From contig NC_051123.1 in the NCBI RefSeq assembly GCF_014839805.1, positions 3,516,727 to 3,580,726 of the forward strand: 64,000 nucleotides of DNA, in the 5' to 3' direction. Shown piece after piece: positions 58,501-64,000 of the stretch. Each line of letters starts with the position of its first letter. Within the stretch, counting starts at the first letter, position 1. Source of the DNA: Manduca sexta. Its lineage: Eukaryota > Arthropoda > Insecta > Lepidoptera > Sphingidae. Below the pieces are notes generated by a model. It did not search any database. It saw nothing but the letters and a program-made list of their open reading frames with translations, and was not told where the DNA came from. The position numbers and the translations under genes are program-made.

Positions 58501-58695
58501 TAGAGTTATGGAAGGAGACATTGAAAAGTGAAGAGTCTCAGAAAATAATAAGAGACACAGAAAAACTTGTAAGTGATGAGACGAAAAGACACGAATCCAA
58601 ATTCAACGAGGAATATATGGGAATGCCTGGATCTTTCCGAAGATTGACTGTCGATTAATTGTTAATATAGGTGTGTTATAAAGTATAATAATAAA
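52374..58695 (+). CDS. CRAL-TRIO (Sec14-like) lipid-transfer protein, complete six-exon gene
   Basis: Coding exons are 52393-52561, 54974-55127, 55600-55720, 56222-56353, 56900-57113 and 58504-58658. All introns are GT-AG with GTAAGT donors; phases are 1, 2, 0, 0, 1. The 945-nt frame encodes 314 residues. Residues 1-107 (exons 1-2) are the N-terminal CRAL-TRIO-N helical region (EWIQKEEHL, RRNLERVLLIAKGSVEETKR). Residues 108-264 (exons 3-5) are the Sec14 ligand-binding fold, with the RFILDLKNVHIGHLSKLNP strand-helix, KGIHILNAPAYIDKF and IPKEILPKDFGG, the usual C-terminal gate region. Exon 6 is a charged tail. The family binds small hydrophobic ligands such as tocopherol, retinal or phospholipids in the cytosol; the ligand here cannot be told. 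There is no signal peptide. A splice acceptor at 52371-52373, 19 bp before the ATG, implies an upstream 5' UTR exon. Length fits the insect tocopherol-transfer-like group. Confidence 0.93.
52600..52898 (+). repeat. SINE C copy 9, in intron 1
   Basis: Head TGATTGCCTAGTTGGGTGTG, B-box-like AAGTTCAAAACCC and tail AGGCCTGATATTATTACTAT. It begins about 38 bp after the exon-1 donor, with an internal deletion near TGACTTTTTATAGC. Confidence 0.87.
53100..53290 (-). repeat. SINE A, in intron 1
   Basis: AATCACGCCTTTATCCCAAA, CCGACCCATGATGTGATAGG, ATCAGGAACAAATTCCAGAC and CTCGAGACCTCAGAGCGG. It is truncated before the A-box end. Confidence 0.78.
54095..54290 (+). mobile_element. LINE 3' end (K), in intron 1
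   Basis: CCACCTCGTGGGTGGACGTT, CGGGCCGCTTCCAATAGATC and TGGAAATCTCTGGGGGAGGT, then CAGTGGACGACATTCTGC and a TGATGATGAT tail. This is the most complete K copy. Confidence 0.75.
54655..54920 (+). repeat. Repeat E ending 53 bp before exon 2
   Basis: GGTGGTAGGTCTCTAATATG, GTAGCCAGTGTAACTACTGG, GGTCGTATCGCTACCATCAG and GGCGAATGGCAAGCTC. The last 30 bp of the family are missing. Its 3' edge is next to the branch-point/polypyrimidine region used by exon 2. Confidence 0.87.
54974..55127 (+). CDS. CRAL-TRIO gene, exon 2
   Basis: The acceptor is TTTCTTTTTAG. It completes the split serine codon and encodes residues 57-107, finishing the helical N-terminal domain (ERLLTARGMIPEL ... FEDIWDAV). The donor is GTAAGT at 55128. 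Confidence 0.9.
55290..55437 (-). mobile_element. H-type repeat, in intron 2
   Basis: CCGGGGTAAATATTTTCCTG, AATTTAGTAGTTCCTGAGAT and TTAGCGCAAACAAACGAACT, with TATATATTAGTATAAATT at the far end. The CTAG-hairpin end is missing. Confidence 0.65.
55600..55720 (+). CDS. CRAL-TRIO gene, exon 3
   Basis: The acceptor is AATTTTCAG. Encodes residues 108-148 (YVPLPKLNPTDRTRVMVTQF onward), the entry into the Sec14 fold. Ends in phase 0 at GTAAGT (55721). Confidence 0.88.
55818..56130 (-). repeat. SINE C copy 10, in intron 3
   Basis: Runs from AACAATATCAGACCTGTATT to ACCAACTAGGCTATCGCAGC; full length. Confidence 0.87.
56222..56353 (+). CDS. CRAL-TRIO gene, exon 4
   Basis: The acceptor is TGTATAATTACAG. 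44 codons, phase 0 at both ends, residues 149-192. Encodes the conserved strand followed by the GHLSKLNP helix lining the pocket. The donor is GTAAGT at 56354. Confidence 0.9.
56900..57113 (+). CDS. CRAL-TRIO gene, exon 5
   Basis: The acceptor is ATAATTTTACAG. Encodes residues 193-264 with KGIHILNAPAYID, the lid-like HVHDTYEDLHKHIPKEILP helix region and the FGG motif. Ends with one base of the next codon at GTAAGT (57114). Upstream in-frame ATGs at 56825 are intronic. Confidence 0.92.
57525..57710 (-). mobile_element. H-type repeat, in intron 5
   Basis: ACTAGACTTTGCTCCCGGCT, TCCGGGATAAAATGTAGCTT, CATAAAAATCCGTTCAGTAG and TTATAATATGTATAGAT. Complete, in the same orientation as 42645. Confidence 0.78.
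58135..58352 (+). repeat. Repeat E, 3' two thirds, in intron 5
   Basis: TCACTGTTGTTCGGGTTTGA, CATAATAAGACTTGACATCT, GGGCGGTCGTATCGCTTACC and CATTAAAAGCAATAAAAAAA. The CGGCAAGCTCGT segment is deleted. Confidence 0.85.
58504..58658 (+). CDS. CRAL-TRIO gene, exon 6 (last)
   Basis: The acceptor is TTAATTGTTTTTTAG. Encodes residues 264-314, a lysine/glutamate-rich tail ending GSFRRLTVD, with stop TAA at 58656-58658. The C-terminal basic RR-hydrophobic ending is common in the insect family. Confidence 0.9.
58690..58695 (+). terminator. Polyadenylation signal AATAAA
   Basis: A canonical hexamer 32 bp after the CRAL-TRIO stop codon implies a very short 3' UTR. Confidence 0.75.
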
Positions 58696-59867
58696 GCATA
58701 ACATTTGCACATAAAGTTCATGTTATTGAAACAATTGAAAGAGCATTTTTTTATTTGATTTTACTCAAAAGTATAAGAAAACGAATCTGAAATCCACGCT
58801 TCATACAACTGTGTTCATTCTTTGTTGTTGAAAGGTTCTGTATTATAGAGGCTTCTCTCTGGCTTTGTGCGTCTTTTGAGACGATGCAATTATTGTCTGC
58901 TGAACTTGCACTTTATTTCGTGGCTATCTAAGCCAATTTTTGCACGACAATCTCTGCCGCACAAGTGACAAGGGATGCCTTCATTATTAGGTTCATAACG
59001 TTTCAACGTAGAATACGGCTATCTTTAGTCTAGTAGTTTTGGTTTATGTTTAAGTCTTATATGATTTACCTTGGTCTACAATTGTCAAAAACTATATTAT
59101 GTTCCTTAGTTTTCAATTACTGTATTTATAAGATTTTTATTAGATTTCTTTGCAGTTTCTGTATCGAATACGAAAAACAGGTTTGGTCACGTTATTCTTG
59201 CTTTATTTTAATAGCAGGGCATTCGTGATTTATTTTTGTAAATAAATAGTATCTTGGGTATATTTAATTGATCTGCTTCCACGGGGAAAGGGGGGTTTGA
59301 TAGTTTGGAAATAAGTCGTTAATAAGCATTTTTTTACTGTCCGTGTTTTCATTTTCTTTTGGCTTTTCAATAATCTCAAAATTACGTTCTTAGTTCCAAA
59401 TATTCCAATGTAATGTAAATATTATTTCAGTTAATTAACTTTGAATATTCATTTCGATTTGGTTAAGCTTGTACTGTTTATATAGATTTGTTCATTGTTC
59501 ATAATTTTTACAATTTTACAATTCATATAGTTTACATTTGAACTTTGTTATCAATATCCTGTGATCATTTCCATGAAATATTAAATTGTCAATGAATTTA
59601 TTATATCTCGTTTTAGCTGCATGTGAAATATTAAATATTTTTCATCGGAAACACCCAAAAAAGTTGTTTCATTTCAATTGTGTCCTAGCTGGAAATTGTT
59701 AACGTCAGTTTTAAAGTGTATTTCCCAGACTTGGTTGAAAATACATTAGAAACCTTTATTATTATAAATTCTACTATAGCACATCTCGTTTCCAGAAAAG
59801 ATTTTAAAACTCCCATCGGAATTTGAAGTGTTTCTCCTGTGCTCCTCAGAATTTGGGATTTTTTATA
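58696..59867. other. No feature recognised
   Basis: About 1.2 kb of AT-rich intergenic sequence. Confidence 0.5.
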
Positions 59868-60280
59868 GCAATTGTGTGACGAGACGAGCATGCTAATCGT
59901 CTGATGGTAAGCGATGCAACTACCTTAACAGGAGCATCTCCTTACGGAACTTTAAATTATAATACAGCATGGCACTCCACTGCACTCTTCACTCTAAGAC
60001 AAGATGTTAAGTGTCATAGATTTGCAAGAATTGAGAGAACTTTCTACTGTTATGGAAGATCTAGACTTTTCTTGTAACATCTAGATACACTACAAGATTG
60101 CTTAAAAACAGCAGCAACAGCTTTCTCGAAATTTAAATTTAAAACCACTACTTGAGTTTATACAGTTAGAGGATGTTAATTCCCAAAGTATTTAGTAAAC
60201 TGGCTACAAAGTTCTTAAAATTAGAACACAACAATAGTTACACACTGCTGCAGAAATGGACAATGTGGTGGTACATACTC
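59868..60280 (-). repeat. Repeat E, interrupted
   Basis: TGACGAGACGAGCATGCTAA, GATGGTAAGCGATGCAACTA and GACAAGATGTTAAGTGTCAT, then unrelated sequence from about 60022 to 60187. It resumes with AACTGGCTACAAAGTTCTTA and AACACAACAATAGTTACACA. The intervening 165 bp has no clear boundary repeats. Confidence 0.7.
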
Positions 60281-60344
60281 GAACTCACGTTGTTCTATGA
60301 CCTATAACGGAGTAACACGTCATAATACTTTATAATATATAAAA

Positions 60345-60655
60345 TAATAATATAATAACAGTCCTGTATTATATACTGCCCCACTGTTGGGCACGGGCCT
60401 CCTCTAACACTATGAGGGATTAGTCTTTGACCGACTCGCTGACCCAGCCTGGGTCGGCAGACTTCACATACCCTGAAATTCTTATGGAGATTCTCAGATA
60501 TGCAGCTTTCCTCACGATGTTTTCTTTCATTGTTAAAGAAACAAAGAAAACACACATGATTTTAGAAAAGTCAGAAGTTTGAGCCCTTGGCTTTTGAACC
60601 TGCAGACATTCGTCTCGGCAGTCCGTCCCACTCCCAACTAGGCTATCGCTGCGTA
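60345..60655 (-). repeat. SINE C copy 11
   Basis: Runs from AATAACAGTCCTGTATTATA to TCCCAACTAGGCTATCGCTG. The 179-codon minus-strand frame starting in this copy is a chain of repeats (C, A and K) and not a gene. Confidence 0.87.
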
Positions 60656-60804
60656 TTGTATGCTTGGATTTTATTACTCTTTTTATACTCAGAAATACGT
60701 CTGCAGCATGGCTCGACCAAATTAAATTTAAACACTCGCGCCGTTTATCTTCAAAAGGGTAAACAGAGTGGCTACTAGTGCATCCCTTGACTGTTTGTAT
60801 TCCA

Positions 60805-61088
60805 TAGCGATAATAGGTAATATACCTATCATTAAATCGGATACAAATTTCAGACTCCAGGCTGATCATCATCATTAGCCACATAAAGTCCACTGCGGAA
60901 AATAGATCTGCCCCAAAGATTTCCAGAGGGACTTGTCGAAAGCGGCCTGCATCCAACATGTTCCTGCGACATTTCCAGGCTGATACTGGGCTGAAAATCC
61001 GTCACTTAGGCCGATCCGGTAATCGAACCCGAGACCTGAGGGCGGAAGTCGTACTGCGCACGCAATAATACACCACTGAGGCAGTTGA
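60805..61088 (-). repeat. SINE A split by a K insertion
   Basis: The outer parts (60805-60866 and 60974-61088) join into a continuous A copy across CAGACTCCAGGCTGATACTG. The head complement is CAATAATACACCACTGAGGC and the B-box complement GTAATCGAACCCGAGACC. Confidence 0.87.
60867..60973 (-). mobile_element. LINE 3' tail (K) with 11-bp target duplication
   Basis: CATCATCATTAGCCACATAA, GTCCACTGCGGAAAATAGAT and CCCCAAAGATTTCCAGAG form a minus-oriented K tail. TCCAGGCTGAT flanks it at 60856-60866 and 60974-60984. Confidence 0.87.
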
Positions 61089-61107
61089 CATAATTTTGTT
61101 TGTGGGT

Positions 61108-61190
61108 GTTTATAATCATTGATGTTGAAATGACCAAATTATTTTTTTATAATCATTGATGAATTACCTTCAAATGACCAAATTATTTTT
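61108..61190 (+). repeat. Two-unit tandem, ~40 bp
   Basis: TATAATCATTGATG ... AAATGACCAAATTATTTTTT occurs twice, with ten extra bases in the second unit. Confidence 0.8.
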
Positions 61191-61664
61191 TTTCCTCTTC
61201 TCATTATAAAAAATAATGTCTCTAGTGTATTCAGTCTCAAGGCCTGTAAATTACCTTTAGGCATAACCATTGTCTTAATAATTAGTTAATTTTCTTAATT
61301 AATTGAGGTTATACAGGGTGTTTTTCTTTTAAGAAGTCAGTTCTGAGCATAGGCAATTAATTGGTAATATTTCAATATCATGACTATCCCGAATTGAATC
61401 CATATGTATGCCAGATTTAATCCAGATGTATTCCGGGGATACCTAGTCTATAAATTATGCAGTAAAAGTTTGGTGTAACACTAATAGGAATGTTACACTT
61501 TAATGTTGTTAGCTTTTTTATATTACGAACAGATTGTAAGACAAACGAAACCACTAAAAAAACCTTGTAAATATTATGAAATCCTATGAGAAAAATATCA
61601 GATAATTAGGTTTGTATTAATTCTCAAAATAAATATCCCTTCTTTGATCTATAATATTTAGGTT
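61191..61664. other. No feature recognised
   Basis: AT-rich; a possible decayed H-type piece at 61380-61450 (CCGGGGATACCTAGTCTATA). Confidence 0.4.
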
Positions 61665-61850
61665 ATGAATTGTGAGGTTAAGGGTTCAATTCCTAGGTCA
61701 GGCAACAAAATAATTGCCTGGATTATCATTTGTGTCCGATATTATGCATTAAACCCGTCCTTGCTCTCATTATGGGATATAATAAATTAAAGTAAGTGCA
61801 TTAACTGCACCTCTGCCTAACCTTAGAGGGATAAAGGTGAATTATATTTT
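61665..61850 (+). repeat. SINE A, highly diverged
   Basis: GGTTCAATTCCTAGGTCAGG (B-box area), TTTGTGTCCGATATTATGCA and CACCTCTGCCTAACCTTAGA retain the order of A motifs. The A-box end is missing. Confidence 0.6.
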
Positions 61851-62218
61851 TATTTTTTTAGTAATATATCGTATATTTAATGACTAATACAGTAAGTTTA
61901 TTTCCCGTATCATTAAAATGGCTAATCAAATCCTAACATTATTTAAGAAATATAAATCGAAATTCGTTTAGCCATTTAAGTTTCATAAAATAATCACACA
62001 TCATGCTGAACCTTGAATGTAGTGATTAATAATAATTATCATATTTATAATTAGATCCGACTGTAATATTTTTTTTATGTCACATTATTATATAATTTAC
62101 ACCATTGTCATAAAATGTATTAAAAACTTACGCCTGTCTATTTGTACGTCTGGCTAAACCTATTTTGACAAGACTATTTGGTAGATAGATTTTTAAAACG
62201 TTATGTATGCTTATAATA
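61851..62218. other. No feature recognised
   Basis: AT-rich; nothing supported. Confidence 0.5.
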
Positions 62219-62518
62219 AAATAATACTAGCCTTGTATATTGTCACAATGCCGAGGGACGGGTCTCTTCTACTACTGAGAGGGATTAGGGCTTAGTAAAC
62301 CACGCTGTCCTAGTGTGGATTGGCAGACTTCACATACCTTCGAAATTATTATAGAGAAATTCTTAGTTATGCAGGTTTCCTCACGATGTTTCCTTCACCG
62401 TTAAAATGGACGATAAATAATAAACAATACAGGACACATCACTTTCGAAGTTAGAATTGACCGACTTGGGATTTGAACCTGCAGCCTTTCGTTTTGATAG
62501 ACTATTCCGTTCCCAACT
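62219..62518 (-). repeat. SINE C copy 12, diverged
   Basis: AATACTAGCCTTGTATATTG, CTCTTCTACTACTGAGAGGG, GCAGGTTTCCTCACGATGTT and GGATTTGAACCTGCAG. The distal end breaks off at the A-box side. Confidence 0.83.
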
Positions 62519-62553
62519 TTTTTTTTTATACGAGCACTGCAAAGTGACCCCAC
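62519..62553 (+). repeat. Repeat D, first 35 bp
   Basis: TTTTTATACGAGCACTGCAA followed by AGTGACCCCACT is the D start, then unrelated sequence. Confidence 0.6.
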
Positions 62554-62609
62554 TATTTTGCAAATCGTTTAATATTAATGATTGAGTTCTGAGATAACAA
62601 ACATAAAAA

Positions 62610-62684
62610 AAAGTCAAAATGAGAAGCACTTCCTTATTTAAAAAAAATAAACGTCAAATTGAAGACCTCTTCCTTATTTAAAAT
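62610..62684 (+). repeat. Two-unit tandem, ~36 bp
   Basis: GTCAAA-TGA-A ... CTTCCTTATTTAAAA is present twice, about 36 bp apart, just upstream of the second CRAL-TRIO start. Confidence 0.65.
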
Positions 62685-62794
62685 CACATCAAAAAATATT
62701 TTTTTCTCTGATATCTCTGAATAAAATATTATAAACAATGAACATATAAAAACTACTATCATTTTTGTCGCGAGTTAGTCGCGTTTACTTCGTC

Positions 62795-62945
62795 ATGGAG
62801 GACGATATATTAAAATTCCATCCAGACACAGTCACTGTTGTCAGGAAATGGAATAACCTGGAGAGACAAGAGGAGATAGATCAGTTAGTAGATTCCCTAA
62901 GGGATTGGCTGAAGAAGCAATATCATTTGACCAAGAAGGATTATT
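62795..62945 (+). CDS. Second CRAL-TRIO gene, first coding exon
   Basis: The ATG at 62795 opens a 50-codon exon plus one base, ending at GTAAGT (62946). This is the same phase-1 junction as exon 1 of the gene at 52393. The peptide (MEDDILKFHPDTVTVVRKW ... LVDSLRDWLKKQYHLTKKDY) aligns with that exon: an acidic start, a helix, then DWLKKQYHL opposite EWIQKEEHL. This is the CRAL-TRIO-N signature. The gene continues beyond the window, so length and activity are unknown. It sits 4.1 kb downstream of the first gene, same strand, which makes a tandem pair. Confidence 0.82.
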
Positions 62946-62989
62946 GTAAGTAAATACATTCATTAAATATTTTTATGCAAATAATGTAG

Positions 62990-63110
62990 ACTGCATTAGT
63001 AGTGTTGCATTGCGCTGTATGTTCACCGCAGATCCCAGGTTCGAATCCTGGTTTGGGAAAAGTGATATTTTAATTTTAGTGGAGCGCCTGGAGGTTTTCA
63101 CCTCGGATTA
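62990..63110 (+). repeat. SINE A head, in intron 1 of second CRAL-TRIO gene
   Basis: GTAGTGTTGCATTGC, a perfect B-box CAGGTTCGAATCCTGGTTTG and GGGAAAAGTGATATTT, then loss of similarity. Only the first 120 bp are present. Confidence 0.72.
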
Positions 63111-63567
63111 GAGTTATAGTGAATGAATTAATACGATCGATGTGGGATATTGTTTTTTAAACTATAAATTGCAATGTTTACCCAAAATTTTTTTGTGCAC
63201 TCCATTTTTTCATTGTTAAAAAAAAAAAATTATAAAAAATTAATGTTTGACCAAATATTTTCACTTTAAACAGTATTTTTTTTAATTAAGTATATGTTAA
63301 ATCTTACCTGAGTAGACATATAGGAACATTTTTCAAAGATACCTGTGTATAAAAATAGCAGTAGGGTCTCGAACAGTAGAAAAACGTGGAAGGGAGAGCG
63401 GAGCGAAAGCTGCTATGTACAATGGAATTTCTCGGCCAGTTTAATTATAAATGAAAGTTACTCTATTGTGTACATTTAAAAAATAAGGTAATTAATTACG
63501 ACTAATGAAAAGAAAAAAAAATTAGTACAAAATCTGTTTATTTAAATATATTACACTGTTGTCTACA
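63111..63567. other. No feature recognised
   Basis: AT-rich, intronic with respect to the second CRAL-TRIO gene. Confidence 0.5.
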
Positions 63568-64000
63568 TCAAATATTTTCTTCTACTTCATCTATCTGTAT
63601 AATAGGTGAAGTATTGGAACAACTATTTCCGCTGCACTGTAAACATGCTACACTGCAGTATAAACCACTTTTTCTGCATCCACACGCAGCTCCACATCCC
63701 TTTTTGCAATTACAAAATAACATTTGCAATAAATTATCCAGAGCAGGTAATTGATTCATTGTTATTGGGATGTACATGTTATTGGAATACTTCCATCCCC
63801 AATTTTCAATAACTACGTCATTTCCTAGCCATATCTGAATTTGTAGGTATACTCTTTTAAAGTGCTCAAACGCTGCATCAGTTGTTGGAGGCAGTGATGA
63901 CAAAAGAACACTCGTATTTTTGGATGTTGCTTTTATGAAAGAATTAAACCTTAATGTATTTAAATCATGAGTTTTAGACGGAGCGCAATATAAACTCAAA
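63568..64000 (-). CDS. CXC (tesmin/TSO1-like) cysteine-rich protein, C-terminal part
   Basis: The frame is open from the right edge of the window to a stop at 63568-63570, so only the last 143 or so residues are seen. Counting from the edge, residues 46-72 form a tryptophan-containing block (YLQIQIWLGN, NWGW). Residues 96-127 are a nine-cysteine CXC module (cysteines at about 96, 98, 102, 106, 108, 115, 119, 122, 127; FCNCKKGCGAACGCRKSG), which in the tesmin/TSO1 family binds zinc and DNA. The combination of W-rich block and single CXC module is one I associate with multi-copy arthropod proteins of uncertain, possibly transposon-related, origin. It lies antisense to, and probably within, intron 1 of the second CRAL-TRIO gene. 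The start is outside the window. Confidence 0.75.
   Translation of the reverse strand, partial: LSLYCAPSKTHDLNTLRFNSFIKATSKNTSVLLSSLPPTTDAAFEHFKRVYLQIQIWLGNDVVIENWGWKYSNNMYIPITMNQLPALDNLLQMLFCNCKKGCGAACGCRKSGLYCSVACLQCSGNSCSNTSPIIQIDEVEENI

Noticed and set aside
60420..60959. 179-codon minus-strand ORF as a gene
   Set aside because: It runs through parts of SINE C, unique spacer, SINE A and a K LINE tail in sequence, so it is a chance frame across repeats.

Overview
This is a stretch of AT-rich eukaryotic nuclear DNA, almost certainly from a moth or butterfly (Lepidoptera). The evidence is the set of interspersed repeats characteristic of that order: tRNA-headed SINEs, Lep1/Helitron-like short elements and LINE 3' ends with (ATC)n or (ATT)n tails. 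The other evidence is an intron-rich insect-type CRAL-TRIO lipid-carrier gene with GTAAGT donors and pyrimidine-AG acceptors. There are no bacterial operons, CRISPR arrays, rRNA genes or convincing free-standing tRNA genes.

Layout. Positions 1-45000 are essentially gene-poor and are a mosaic of transposable-element fragments. They include a 5'-truncated jockey/CR1-like LINE with an uninterrupted reverse-transcriptase ORF (14822-16190), a 1.4-kb hAT-like DNA element with a perfect 8-bp target duplication (38063-39462), three TIR-bounded MITEs, a perfect 111-bp inverted repeat (9775-10052), and several insertions whose target-site duplications can be read directly. An orphan putative first coding exon lies at 45038-45191. 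From 52374 to 58695 there is one complete six-exon gene for a 314-residue CRAL-TRIO (Sec14-like) protein. A second CRAL-TRIO gene begins at 62795 in the same orientation with the same exon-1 splice phase and runs off the window, so the right end is the start of a tandem cluster. A cysteine-rich CXC (tesmin/TSO1-like) ORF lies on the opposite strand at 63568-64000, probably inside the first intron of the second gene.

Repeat names used below, defined from copies in this window. A: SINE with a tRNA-like head (TGGCGTAGTTG ... GGTTCGAATCC) and a body containing ATCAGCCCGGAGTCTGGA. B: SINE or LINE-tail family with GGACCAACGGCTTTACGTGC. C: SINE with tRNA-like head (TAGCCTAGTTGGG ... GGTTCAAATCC), tail GGGCTGATATTATTA; twelve substantial copies. 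D: about 230-bp repeat from TATACGGGCACTGCA to CGGGCGGATATAAAATAT. E: about 290-bp LINE-3'-end-like repeat from GTAGGTACCACC to CAAGCTCGTCTCGTCATTC. F: repeat starting GTACGGAGTGGCGCT. G: repeat with CGAAGACTTTGCAGCCTTCG. H: short Helitron/Lep1-like repeats with a GCGAAGCCGCGGGCA-type end next to CTAG. J: repeat with GGGTCGTAAGACCGGTGAAA. K: LINE 3' end with CAGTGGACGTC and an (ATG)n tail. M: repeat with TGCCGGCTTT. N: 180-bp repeat containing a TATA-like box. O: LINE 3' end with TTGTCTGGAAG ... AATAAA. These family assignments are from pattern recognition and recurrence within the window; no database was searched.

How the genes work together: the only functional theme visible is small-hydrophobic-ligand transport by tandem CRAL-TRIO proteins. 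The introns of the complete gene have absorbed copies of A, C, E, H and K. Everything else is transposon history, and the readable insertion order is the most informative part of the first 45 kb.
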